A stretch of DNA of 64,000 nucleotides from an uncultured Alphaproteobacteria bacterium (GTDB lineage Bacteria > Pseudomonadota > Alphaproteobacteria > HIMB59 > GCA-002718135), in the NCBI GenBank assembly GCA_902591485.1, contig CACJAV010000001.1:80563-144562 (forward strand), written 5' to 3'. Positions 8,222-16,257 of the stretch are shown here, in pieces (within the stretch, counting starts at the first letter, position 1; each line of letters opens with the position of its first letter). Position numbers and translations under genes: made by a program. The notes beneath the pieces were generated by a model, which worked only from the letters and a program-made list of their open reading frames with translations, ran no database searches and was not told where the DNA came from.

Positions 8222-8926
8222 GTGATTAAATTATTTTTTTATATTTTACCTTTGATAATTCTATTTTTACCAAACATATGGGTAAATTATATATTAAAAA
8301 ATAATAATAGAGTCTTATCTGATATGCCCTTTACAGGTAACCAGCTCGGAAAAAAAATTTTAAAAGAACAACAAATGTATGATGTTACCATTGAACCGAT
8401 TAAACAACTAGACCATTATAATCCAATTAAAAAGAAGATTCGTATTGGTGAAGATAAATTATATAAGAAAAGTATAACCAGTATTGCTGTTGTGGCTCAT
8501 GAAATAGGTCATGCAATCCAAGATAAAGAAAATTACAAACCTTTGATAATGCGACAAAAACTTATTGAAAAAACTATGATCTTTCAGCGTCTAGGATCCT
8601 TTTTATTGATAATTGGTCTTCCTTCTATTTTTGCATTTACCAAAAGTCCTGTAATTACATTTATAGCTGCAATGATTATTATGGGTTGTTTGTCGACTAA
8701 CGTATTAATTCATCTAATAACGTTACCAGTGGAGTTTGATGCTAGCTTTAAGCGAGCTTTACCTATTCTTCAAAAATATGTACCCAAGGAAAATATGAAG
8801 CAATGTCGGTCTGTATTACGTGCAGCTGCATTTACATATTTAGCACAATCGATTGTAAGTATATTTAGATTAAAGGTAATTCTTTTCTCATTTATTAATA
8901 TTTTTAAATCAATGATAAGACGTTAA
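8222..8926 (+). CDS. Membrane zinc metallopeptidase (YugP-like)
   Basis: A 234-residue membrane protein with an N-terminal helix, a zincin motif HEIGHAIQ near residues 93-100, a conserved H-x-NPIKKKIRI-type strand before it, and two or three further helices (about 120-160). The segment LPVEFDASFKRALP supplies the likely third zinc ligand and matches the neutral zinc metallopeptidase family typified by YugP. The start is GTG at 8222. The family is probably involved in membrane protein turnover; specific targets are unknown. It stands between the peptide element and bactofilin. Confidence 0.85.
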   Translation: MIKLFFYILPLIILFLPNIWVNYILKNNNRVLSDMPFTGNQLGKKILKEQQMYDVTIEPIKQLDHYNPIKKKIRIGEDKLYKKSITSIAVVAHEIGHAIQDKENYKPLIMRQKLIEKTMIFQRLGSFLLIIGLPSIFAFTKSPVITFIAAMIIMGCLSTNVLIHLITLPVEFDASFKRALPILQKYVPKENMKQCRSVLRAAAFTYLAQSIVSIFRLKVILFSFINIFKSMIRR

Positions 8927-8941
8927 AATATCACAAACTAA

Positions 8942-8954
8942 ACACAATCTAACC
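8942..8954 (+). repeat. Repeated upstream motif ACACAATCTAACC, copy B
   Basis: Second copy of the 13-mer seen at 8052 and 42793, with one or two changes. It lies 54 nt before the bactofilin start and, unlike the other two, is not followed by GTGGCAC. The following CTAACCATTCATTAG resembles a CtrA-type TTAA-N7-TTAA site, which would suit a cytoskeletal gene, but that reading is weak. Confidence 0.35.
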
Positions 8955-9008
8955 ATTCATTAGACAAACATTTTTTTTATTTCTTAATTTATTTAGAAAG
9001 GAAATTAA

Positions 9009-9479
9009 ATGTCATTAATAAAACTAAAATCAAAAAAAGAGCCTCTATATACATCAAAAAGTAATGTTAATTTTGATGAAGATTTAAATGAAACAAAATT
9101 AGATACAAATAAACAAATAAAAAAGAAAAGTTCTCTAATTATTGGCGAAGGGGCAACAATTAAAGGAGAGGTTAAGGAAGAAAATGAAATTACTATTCAA
9201 GGAAATGTAGATGGTGACATAGAATGTAAGGATCTTATTGTAGGTAAAACAGGTTCCATCAAAGGTAAAATCAAAGCTGACACATTAACTGTTGAAGGAA
9301 ACATAGAGGGCGAAATAAATATAAAAGATTTACTTAAAATGATGTCATCTAGTCAAGTATCTGGAAAAATTTGTTATGGCTCTGTTCAAATAAATGAGGG
9401 TGGTAAATTATTAGGAGAAATAGAATTTAAAGATAAAAACATTTTACAAGAAGAATTTAAAGATTGGAAAACAATATGA
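9009..9479 (+). CDS. Bactofilin
   Basis: A 156-residue bactofilin, a beta-helical cytoskeletal protein that polymerises without nucleotide and scaffolds cell-wall or polar machinery. The repeating short-strand core spans about 43-145, with SSLIIGEGATIKGEV, GNVDGDIECKDLIVG, GSIKGKIKADTLTVEG and GSVQINEGGKLLGEIEF. The charged N-terminal tail of about 40 residues is typical. A strong AAAGGAAA ribosome site precedes the ATG. The stop overlaps the start of a micropeptide gene (ATGA). Confidence 0.9.
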   Translation: MSLIKLKSKKEPLYTSKSNVNFDEDLNETKLDTNKQIKKKSSLIIGEGATIKGEVKEENEITIQGNVDGDIECKDLIVGKTGSIKGKIKADTLTVEGNIEGEINIKDLLKMMSSSQVSGKICYGSVQINEGGKLLGEIEFKDKNILQEEFKDWKTI

Positions 9480-9550
9480 TGCTACTTGATTTACTTATAA
9501 TATTTTTTATTGGTGTATATTTGGTATTTAAAATTTCTAATTCTTATTAA
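9476..9550 (+). CDS. 24-residue TM micropeptide overlapping bactofilin stop
   Basis: Starts at an ATG overlapping the bactofilin TGA and encodes Met-Met followed by one hydrophobic helix (LLDLLIIFFIGVYLVFKI) and a polar tail. The ATGA overlap is characteristic of translational coupling, so co-expression with bactofilin is plausible, perhaps as a membrane partner. Support is limited to position and hydropathy. Confidence 0.4.
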   Translation: MMLLDLLIIFFIGVYLVFKISNSY

Positions 9551-9619
9551 TTTTTAAAATACTAAATTTTACCATAATTTTACCTCTAAAATATCTTAAT
9601 TGATGAATATAAAATTTCT

Positions 9620-9709
9620 GTGGCACTGCTTAAATTAATTGTTGTTTTTATAATCATCTTATTTTTCATCAATATTCTCCTATTCGGTGCCACAATAGGA
9701 TTTCTCTAA
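9620..9709 (+). CDS. 29-residue single-TM peptide within GTGGCAC/GTGCCAC element, copy 2
   Basis: Same length and frame as the peptide at 8100-8189. It begins VALLKLIVVF and ends ILLFGATIGFL, with shared Val-Ala-Leu, Asn18, Leu-Leu and Gly-Ala-Thr. The element ends are again TGTGGCAC and GTGCCACA, 67 nt apart from start to start, and CTCCT precedes the right repeat by 10 nt in both copies. The codon-by-codon match with mostly hydrophobic replacements argues for a real peptide rather than chance. TATAAA lies just upstream and may be a promoter -10 box. Confidence 0.45.
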   Translation: MALLKLIVVFIIILFFINILLFGATIGFL

Positions 9710-9762
9710 TTTAACCAGAATTTATTTATTAATAATTATTCATATGCTATGAAATTTGGTTA

Positions 9763-10893
9763 ATGATTAAAAATAGATTTGTAAAATCAGTAGTTTTAGA
9801 AGCAAAAGGAAAATTATCATTAAAAAGTTTTCCCTACCCAGAATTAAAAAAGAATTGTGCTATTATTCGTATGGAACATTCTGGTATTTGTGGAACTGAC
9901 AAACATTCGTTTGAAGGTTTTTTTCATCAAAAAGGTGGTAGGCCTATACCTTTGCCAGTTATTCAAGGACACGAAAATGTTGGAGTCATAGAAGAAATTA
10001 ATGGAGAGCTGTTAGATCACGATGGAAATATTTTAAAAATAGGTGATAGAGTTGTGCCAGCTCCTAATATTTCCTGTGGTAAATGTTTTGCCTGCAGAAA
10101 TAATCGACCTTATTACTATTGTGATTGCAAACTAGATTACGGAAATAACATTGGAGCAGGTGAACCTCCTCATATTTTTGGTGGCTGGAGTGAGTATTTA
10201 TATATTCTTCCAGGCAGTCATTTATTTAAATATCCAGACACATTGGATCCTAAATTTGGAACTTTTATAGAACCTCTATCTGTCACAGGATGTTTAGATA
10301 AAGCTCGTCAATGGTCATCTGAATGGGAGCCATTTAAAAGTGGTGATACTGTAGTTATTTTGGGAACAGGACCTATTGGATTATTTCATTTAATAAAAGC
10401 AAATCTGATGGGGGCGGGAAAAATTATTTCCATTGATCCATATAAATATAGAACATCATTGGCTCAAGAGTTTGGTGCAACTGAAACTGTTACAAGTGAT
10501 GATAGAGAAGAAATAAAAGATAACATTAAAAAATTAACAAATAATGTTGGTGCAGATTTAGTAGTAGATTGTTCAGGTGTTTCTGAGGGATTTGCCATAG
10601 CTTTAGAGTTAATACGTGAAGGTGGTATGGTATTAGAAGTAGGAATATTTTCTAATTCACATGATATTTCAATCAACCCTCACTCTCATATACTTGAGAA
10701 AAGTGCTAGAGTAATAGGGATAGGGGGTGATGATATTTCGCAATATTATCCATCAATAAAATTACTTGAAAGAAATATTGATAAATTACCATGGCAAAAA
10801 ATTATATCACATGAATTTAACATAGATAATGTTCATAAAGCAATGGATATTGCTATGAGTGATATATCAATGAAAGTTCTTTTAAATCCATAA
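9763..10893 (+). CDS. Zinc-dependent alcohol/polyol dehydrogenase (MDR family)
   Basis: A 376-residue medium-chain dehydrogenase. Catalytic zinc ligands are in SGICGTDKH and GHENVG; the structural zinc lobe is CGKCFACRNNRPYYYCDC (around 105-125); the NAD-binding motif is VVILGTGPIGLFHLI with an acidic residue after strand 2 (ISIDPYK). The overall pattern resembles threonine or sorbitol dehydrogenases; the extended loop around residues 120-145 (NNIGAGEPPHIFGGWSEY) is typical of a subgroup of unknown substrate. It is monocistronic as far as can be seen. Confidence 0.88.
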   Translation: MIKNRFVKSVVLEAKGKLSLKSFPYPELKKNCAIIRMEHSGICGTDKHSFEGFFHQKGGRPIPLPVIQGHENVGVIEEINGELLDHDGNILKIGDRVVPAPNISCGKCFACRNNRPYYYCDCKLDYGNNIGAGEPPHIFGGWSEYLYILPGSHLFKYPDTLDPKFGTFIEPLSVTGCLDKARQWSSEWEPFKSGDTVVILGTGPIGLFHLIKANLMGAGKIISIDPYKYRTSLAQEFGATETVTSDDREEIKDNIKKLTNNVGADLVVDCSGVSEGFAIALELIREGGMVLEVGIFSNSHDISINPHSHILEKSARVIGIGGDDISQYYPSIKLLERNIDKLPWQKIISHEFNIDNVHKAMDIAMSDISMKVLLNP

Positions 10894-10972
10894 TTATTTA
10901 TTATTAATTTTTAATATAGCTAAAATTTATATTTAGATTAGTTTACAATTTTAATATTGAAAGGAAGTTAAT

Positions 10973-11269
10973 ATGAGCAAGTATGCAATCTATACAAAGT
11001 GGTATTGGAAACATGGTTTAGCTTCAACTGAAGAAATCCAGAATGGAATGAAAGAGAATTTATTAGGTAAAACAAAAGCAGATGACATAATTTGGTGGAA
11101 AATTGATGATAATCATCATCAATCTGTAATTATATTTTCATCAGAAGAATTGGCTAAAGCTGAAAACGAACAAAGACAAGCAATGAGAGAGAAAACATCA
11201 AGCGAAAGCAATATTACTATGGTTGAAGAATTTATGGGACCAGTATTATCTCAGCTTAGCTCTTTATAG
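10973..11269 (+). CDS. Small hypothetical protein, probable dimeric alpha/beta barrel
   Basis: A 98-residue soluble protein with a strong AAAGGAAG ribosome site. Its pattern of strand (MSKYAIYTKWYWK), helix, strand (DDIIWWKIDDN, SVIIFSS), helix resembles small dimeric ferredoxin-like barrel proteins such as the ABM superfamily, but no specific family was recognised. It is convergent with the protease gene downstream. Confidence 0.5.
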   Translation: MSKYAIYTKWYWKHGLASTEEIQNGMKENLLGKTKADDIIWWKIDDNHHQSVIIFSSEELAKAENEQRQAMREKTSSESNITMVEEFMGPVLSQLSSL

Positions 11270-11273
11270 TTTT

Positions 11274-12248
11274 TTATTGTGTTAGATAATTACTATTTTT
11301 AAGATCAAAACAATCATCAATTTTATGATTATAATAATCATCATTATTGAAATCTAAATAGTTGTTGCCAGATATTCGATAAAGGATGTCATCTTTGCTA
11401 TCAACAACATGATGTTTACTTTTGTCCAAATTTTCTCCACATGTTGAAGGAGCACCTAAAGTATGAAGTATTTCGTGCAAGATAGTTACTTCTGCATCAC
11501 CAAATGTTAAATCATTAGAGTCATTTAGATGATCATTTTTTGTGCAAGTAAATATTCTTTTGTTATTTTTTAAAATAATATCATTTCCAATATATTTTTT
11601 AAAAGGTGAAGATGTGAAATAGATAGCAACTTGACCATTATATCTTGATTTACCGCATATATCATAATTTAAATATTTTCTTTTCTCCCAACCTTCAAAA
11701 AAAACAATGAATTTTTTATTATTATAATTATTAAATATATCTTGATTGATACTAATAATTTTCTCTATTTTTTCAGAAACATCTGTTTCATCATCAGATC
11801 CATCATATTTTTTAGCATTTATAAACCAATTCATTGATTTATTTACACGAAGAAATGTTACATCAATGTTGCCATCAGAGGTTTTATCAAAATTAATTTG
11901 TTGGTTTAATGATTTATTTTGAAACCAAGTATTAATAGCAAGTAAAGAAGATTGTATTTTTAAGTTAATATCAAGTTTTCTATCTTCTCTCTCACATGGT
12001 AATAAAAAAATTGCATGTATTTGATTTTCAAATTTACCTAAATCTTTTTTATCTTTAAAAGATCTCCCATCAATCTTATCTTCATCATGAATAACAAGTT
12101 GTAATTCTTCACGATCATTACACGAATCTGGTAATTCAGGTTTTGGCGCAAGATATTTCCAATTTTCATTAATCACTTGTAAATAAATGACAAAAACTAA
12201 TACCACTAAAAAAAAAACAACCATGGGAATAACGAAATATCGATGCAT
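11274..12248 (-). CDS. Membrane-anchored zinc metalloprotease-like protein
   Basis: A 324-residue protein with one N-terminal TM helix (about 5-24) and a large extracytoplasmic domain. Near residues 254-261 it has the zincin motif HEILHTLG followed by AP, reminiscent of metzincin-like HExxHTLG peptidases; a downstream His-rich segment (SKHHVVD) may give a third ligand. Paired cysteines suggest an oxidised periplasmic location. The family is not recognised further. Confidence 0.6.
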   Translation of the reverse strand: MHRYFVIPMVVFFLVVLVFVIYLQVINENWKYLAPKPELPDSCNDREELQLVIHDEDKIDGRSFKDKKDLGKFENQIHAIFLLPCEREDRKLDINLKIQSSLLAINTWFQNKSLNQQINFDKTSDGNIDVTFLRVNKSMNWFINAKKYDGSDDETDVSEKIEKIISINQDIFNNYNNKKFIVFFEGWEKRKYLNYDICGKSRYNGQVAIYFTSSPFKKYIGNDIILKNNKRIFTCTKNDHLNDSNDLTFGDAEVTILHEILHTLGAPSTCGENLDKSKHHVVDSKDDILYRISGNNYLDFNNDDYYNHKIDDCFDLKNSNYLTQ

Positions 12249-12328
12249 AGTTAATATTTATAGTTATTTAATTTATTATCTATGAAATATCTTATAATTA
12301 ATAAAAGTTAACTTTTATTCTCAATTCA

Positions 12329-12793
12329 CTAATGACAAGCAATGTTATATTTTTTTAAGCGATAATAATTATAAGGCCACGGAGTTAAAAATCCAGCAAG
12401 TAGCATCAAAGGTATTACCCACAATGTAAGTTTAGCACCGCCCATAATGATCCAATCAACTGTATTCATTGCTACTTCCATAGAAATCATTGAAATTAAA
12501 CTCATTCCTATGGCAGTTTTAAAAGCTTTAATAATAATCATTTGTCTTGATAAAACGATTGTTTCTAAAATAATACTAGTAATTATACCATTGATAATTG
12601 CTAAAATCATAATTGACAGAGTAGGCCAAGGTATTCCAGTTAATTGAAAAAATAGAATTGTTCCAAAATCACCTATAGAGCAACCTAATAAGCACCAAGC
12701 TGTATTTTTTGCACTACGTCTCCATGTATGTTTACATTTCCAATGAAAATTCGATGAAGGTTTTTGATTTTTAATTGTAATTGTCTCGGTCAT
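12329..12793 (-). CDS. DUF4396-like membrane protein
   Basis: A 154-residue protein starting with a polar segment and W-x-C-x-H-T-W motif (FHWKCKHTW), then NTAWCLLGCSIGDFG, and four hydrophobic helices. The Cys/His-rich start followed by the CLLGCSIGDFG helix matches my recollection of DUF4396 proteins, which often sit near copper or metal genes. The function is unknown. There is no operon partner; the upstream gene is 80 nt away. Confidence 0.6.
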   Translation of the reverse strand: MTETITIKNQKPSSNFHWKCKHTWRRSAKNTAWCLLGCSIGDFGTILFFQLTGIPWPTLSIMILAIINGIITSIILETIVLSRQMIIIKAFKTAIGMSLISMISMEVAMNTVDWIIMGGAKLTLWVIPLMLLAGFLTPWPYNYYRLKKYNIACH

Positions 12794-12861
12794 TTATAAT
12801 TTTGATTAATATATTAATATTATGTATATTTATTTTCAGTAAATCAAGATTATCTGATTAT

Positions 12862-13680
12862 TTAAATACCAATACAGAAAATAATATTTGCATCAAAGTT
12901 ATTTAAATTTTTAATTTTGACAGAGTAATTGCTAGGTAAATATAAACCATCTTTCTCGCTCAATAAAAATTTTTTTTTATCATCAAAAAATATTTCTAAA
13001 TTATTACTTAATGACAAATAGGAAGTATTTTTCTTAAAATTAAAGATGTTAGTTTCCTGTAATGGTTTTAAATTTATTATTTTAACGTCAAGATTTTGAG
13101 TTTTAACTATAGTTCCAATTAATGTTTCCTGTTTATCACCCTCTAATGACCAAATGTAATCTTTTGTTCTAATAATTTTAAATGAATTCTCATTTTTAAA
13201 AGTTTCGCTTGGATATAAATATTTATCTCTTTTGTATTTTATATTTTTTAATAATTTTTTTTCTCTAGCATATGCACCTGAAGTACCAGTAATTGGAGGA
13301 GGGGAGAAAAATTCTAAGACTTGAAGGTATTCTTCACTGTAATTAAATGCATGATGCCAAGTATCTTTTTGAAAAAATACTGACTCACCTGGTAATACCT
13401 TATGAGTTTCTCCAGTTTCGGGATTATTTATAATTAGAACCCCAGATAATACATACAAAAGTTCATCAGCTCCAAATATTGTTCTATACTGATCAGAATG
13501 TTTGAAATTATTTCCAGGTTCTAAACCAAATATAATTTGATGAAGACTTTCATTTGATATGTAAATCCAATCTTTGACTTTTCCAGCTTCTTCATCACCC
13601 CACATATACGTTTCTATTTGATTATATACAATATGAGTTGGTTCATAGAAATTTGGTTTAGGAGAAGGTTTATATGTCAT
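12862..13680 (-). CDS. Two-domain cupin protein
   Basis: The first cupin barrel (about 45-130) contains the metal-site pattern with FKHSDQYRTIFGADELLYVLSG and PGESVFFQKDTWHHAFN; the C-terminal half looks like a second, degenerate cupin. AGGAG on the minus strand sits 5 nt before the ATG at 13680 and only 2 nt before the ATG at 13683, so I prefer MTYKPSP as the start over the longer frame. It overlaps the oxidoreductase stop by 11 nt and is third in the GH4-oxidoreductase-cupin operon. It is possibly an isomerase or sugar-binding protein of that pathway. Confidence 0.75.
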   Translation of the reverse strand: MTYKPSPKPNFYEPTHIVYNQIETYMWGDEEAGKVKDWIYISNESLHQIIFGLEPGNNFKHSDQYRTIFGADELLYVLSGVLIINNPETGETHKVLPGESVFFQKDTWHHAFNYSEEYLQVLEFFSPPPITGTSGAYAREKKLLKNIKYKRDKYLYPSETFKNENSFKIIRTKDYIWSLEGDKQETLIGTIVKTQNLDVKIINLKPLQETNIFNFKKNTSYLSLSNNLEIFFDDKKKFLLSEKDGLYLPSNYSVKIKNLNNFDANIIFCIGI

Positions 13681-14773
13681 CATGACTCCTATCATGATCA
13701 AGAAAACTTTTTTTTGTTTTAATTCTCTTTCTAAAAACTAGCGGCTTAAATGTACTATCAATAGCTATTTGTTTTTGTTTTTTTGACGATTCATAAATTT
13801 TAATCATAATTTCATTTACATGGTAGGCGTGATCTAAATTTATTATAGGTTTTTTTCTTTTTAAAATACAATCAATTAAATGTGTAAAACCTGAAGCCCA
13901 AGGCCAATTTGCATATGGTGTTTTATAAAGTTCCCATGATGATCTTTTATTATCCCATATCTCATAAGCTTTTGGCTCCCAATCATCTCCCAACATTTGT
14001 ATTGTGCCATCTGAGCCATAAAGTTCAATAGCTGGTGAGTTATATTGTTGCATTGTAAATCCTGTTGTTACAACTGCTATACAAGAATTTTTAAATTGAA
14101 GTATAATTTGAAAATTATCTTCCGTTTTAACTTTAATTTTTTTTCCATTAATTACTCTATAAGGTTTTGAAATTGAAGATTTGGAGATAATATTTTTTAC
14201 AGGACCTAATAAACCTGTAAGTGTAGTTATATTATAAACTCCTAAATCAAATAAAGGACCTCCACCAGTTTTGTAATACCATTCACCCCAATTCGGACCA
14301 GCCCAACCATATCGTGCTCTAGCTAATGCCACTTTACCAATTCTATTATTTTTTAACTCAGAATATATAGCTTGAAAAGTAGGACTTAAAATTACAAATG
14401 GTGCAGCAACTAAATATTTTTTTGATTTTTTTGCTAGTGTATATAATTCATTTAATTCTTTTAAATTAGTAGCCATTGGTTTTTCAACCAACACATGCTT
14501 ATTTTGCTTTAAACATTGTTTTGCAATTTTTGCGTGTTCATTCATAGATGTTAAAATTAATACAACATCTATTTCTTTATCTTTTAATATTTTATTATAA
14601 TCAGTAACAAAATTATTATAATAAAATTTTTTAGATAATATTTTTTCTAATTTTTTATCAACATCACAAATTGTTTTAAGCTGTAAGATTTTTTTAAATA
14701 CTAATTTATTTACTAATTCCATATATGGGCCCTGCATAACAGAGCCACATCCAATGATGCCTAATTTTAACAT
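13670..14773 (-). CDS. Gfo/Idh/MocA-family NAD(P)-dependent oxidoreductase
   Basis: A 367-residue sugar dehydrogenase-type protein with N-terminal Rossmann motif GIIGCGSVMQGP and the family signature VEKPMATNLKEL (about 95-106). The C-terminal catalytic domain contains GGGPLFDLGVYNI (Asp/His-type catalytic segment). It is 1 nt after the GH4 gene in the same operon, so a combined redox role in carbohydrate conversion is likely: GH4 enzymes also use NAD in a redox-assisted cleavage. The exact sugar is unknown. Confidence 0.88.
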   Translation of the reverse strand: MLKLGIIGCGSVMQGPYMELVNKLVFKKILQLKTICDVDKKLEKILSKKFYYNNFVTDYNKILKDKEIDVVLILTSMNEHAKIAKQCLKQNKHVLVEKPMATNLKELNELYTLAKKSKKYLVAAPFVILSPTFQAIYSELKNNRIGKVALARARYGWAGPNWGEWYYKTGGGPLFDLGVYNITTLTGLLGPVKNIISKSSISKPYRVINGKKIKVKTEDNFQIILQFKNSCIAVVTTGFTMQQYNSPAIELYGSDGTIQMLGDDWEPKAYEIWDNKRSSWELYKTPYANWPWASGFTHLIDCILKRKKPIINLDHAYHVNEIMIKIYESSKKQKQIAIDSTFKPLVFRKRIKTKKSFLDHDRSHDDI

Positions 14774-14774
14774 T

Positions 14775-16100
14775 TTACTTTAAGTAACTTAAATGATCTC
14801 CTTGAAAAGACAACATCGTATCTAAAAGCTTTTCTGCTTGTCCAAAATTGTCAACCACAGGATCAGCTAATAGAGCTTGAAATGCAGCATCTTTTGATTT
14901 TTCTAAAACTGCTGCAGTAGTTAATCGAATTGTTCCAACTTGATTTACCAATATAGAAGCAAAATTATTTGGATAATTATTTAATTCTATTCCTTTTATT
15001 CCATGTTTATTTACCATTGCTGGTACCTCCACAACAATATCGTTTGGTATTTGTTTTATAAAATTATCATTAGGAATATTAACAGCTGCTTCTTCCATAT
15101 TTCTATCTTCAACAATTGCTTCCATCAAATCAACTAATCTTTCTTTGGAATGTCTTTTTTGATCAAAATAATAACTGTGCATGGACTCAGATCTATATAT
15201 CGTTTGGCAATTAACTTTATAATTTTTATAAAATTCTAAAATAGCATGATGATCAGCTATGCTATGAGCCCATGGTAAATATTCACCTAAGTGACTATCT
15301 GTAGTTATAGGCAAATAATTATATGTTTCAAAAAGTTTTAAAAAAATTCCTCTTTCGGCGCCAGGAGAGGTTGATTGTTCATTCATTTTTTCAAAATCAA
15401 TTATATAATTATTATAATATTCAAGTGCTTTTTCTCTAATTAGGGGATACGCATCTTTTTGTGTGTCCTTATATTTTACATCCACTAAAATACTAATATG
15501 ATTAAGTCCTCCTGCACGAAACTCTATATTTGAAAAATCAGTTTTTAATAATTCTGGCAAATCTCTTTCCATTTCTGCAATTGCATGGCACAATCCTATA
15601 AATTTCATTTCAGGATACTTAACACTTACGGCATGACAAATTCTTTGCATTGGATTACTAAAATTGTAAACAAATGCATCTGGACAAATATTATTTATAT
15701 CTTCACAAATTTCTAAAATAGGAGGAATTATTCGTAAAGAATGAAACAAACCGCCAGGTCCACCATTTTCTGCATAAATTTGTTTCATGCCGTATTGTTG
15801 AGGAATTTTCCAATCTTGATCCCATAAACCAAATCTCGGTGCCACCTCTATTGAAATTACAACAACTGAAGCTCCTTTAAGTGCTTCTTTTCTATCAATT
15901 GATGATGTTACAGTAAAATTAACACCAAATTCACCTTTATATTTATCAGCTACATCCTGAGTTTCTTTGAGTGACGTTTCATCTGTATCATGGAGAACTA
16001 TATGGCTTCCTTCAAGTGTTTTAGAGCGATATATATCAGATACAGCCTCTAATCCAAAATTAGCACTACCTGCACCTATTAAAACTATTTTTTCACTCAT
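14775..16100 (-). CDS. GH4-family NAD/Mn-dependent glycosidase
   Basis: A 441-residue member of glycoside hydrolase family 4, which cleaves alpha- or beta-glycosides by a redox mechanism using NAD and a divalent metal. Visible features are VLIGAGSANFG at the N-terminus, VVVISIEVAPR, AENGGPGGLFHSLR, FVYNFSNPMQRI and the metal site GLCHAIAEME (Cys-His). The subgroup resembles alpha-galactosidase or alpha-glucuronidase types; it is not assignable to one substrate. It heads the minus-strand operon with oxidoreductase and cupin genes and is divergent from the binding-protein gene. Confidence 0.87.
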   Translation of the reverse strand: MSEKIVLIGAGSANFGLEAVSDIYRSKTLEGSHIVLHDTDETSLKETQDVADKYKGEFGVNFTVTSSIDRKEALKGASVVVISIEVAPRFGLWDQDWKIPQQYGMKQIYAENGGPGGLFHSLRIIPPILEICEDINNICPDAFVYNFSNPMQRICHAVSVKYPEMKFIGLCHAIAEMERDLPELLKTDFSNIEFRAGGLNHISILVDVKYKDTQKDAYPLIREKALEYYNNYIIDFEKMNEQSTSPGAERGIFLKLFETYNYLPITTDSHLGEYLPWAHSIADHHAILEFYKNYKVNCQTIYRSESMHSYYFDQKRHSKERLVDLMEAIVEDRNMEEAAVNIPNDNFIKQIPNDIVVEVPAMVNKHGIKGIELNNYPNNFASILVNQVGTIRLTTAAVLEKSKDAAFQALLADPVVDNFGQAEKLLDTMLSFQGDHLSYLK

Positions 16101-16157
16101 ATTTTGTACTTAAACAATATTCTTTATTTTTTTTCAATAAATACCTAGTTTTAATTA

Positions 16158-16178
16158 TAAGCTTAGAAAGTAAGCTTA
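16158..16178. promoter_or_regulatory. Tandem palindrome TAAGCTTA-N5-TAAGCTTA, putative operator
   Basis: Two identical 8-bp self-palindromes separated by GAAAG lie in the 157-bp region between the divergent GH4 and binding-protein genes. The arrangement also forms a larger symmetric site (AAGCTTA-N5-TAAGCTT). It is a natural candidate for the operator of a regulator controlling both operons; the winged-helix gene at 20832 is one possible regulator. Confidence 0.5.
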
Positions 16179-16257
16179 ATAATTAAGATTAATTTTTTTT
16201 GATTTTTTTTAGCATTAGTATTCATATAATCATTATATATTTTAACTGGGAGGTAAA

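Noticed and set aside
13681..13701. Longer start of the cupin gene
   Set aside because: The AGGAG site lies too close to ATG at 13683 and at good spacing from ATG at 13680, so the upstream Met codons are unlikely.
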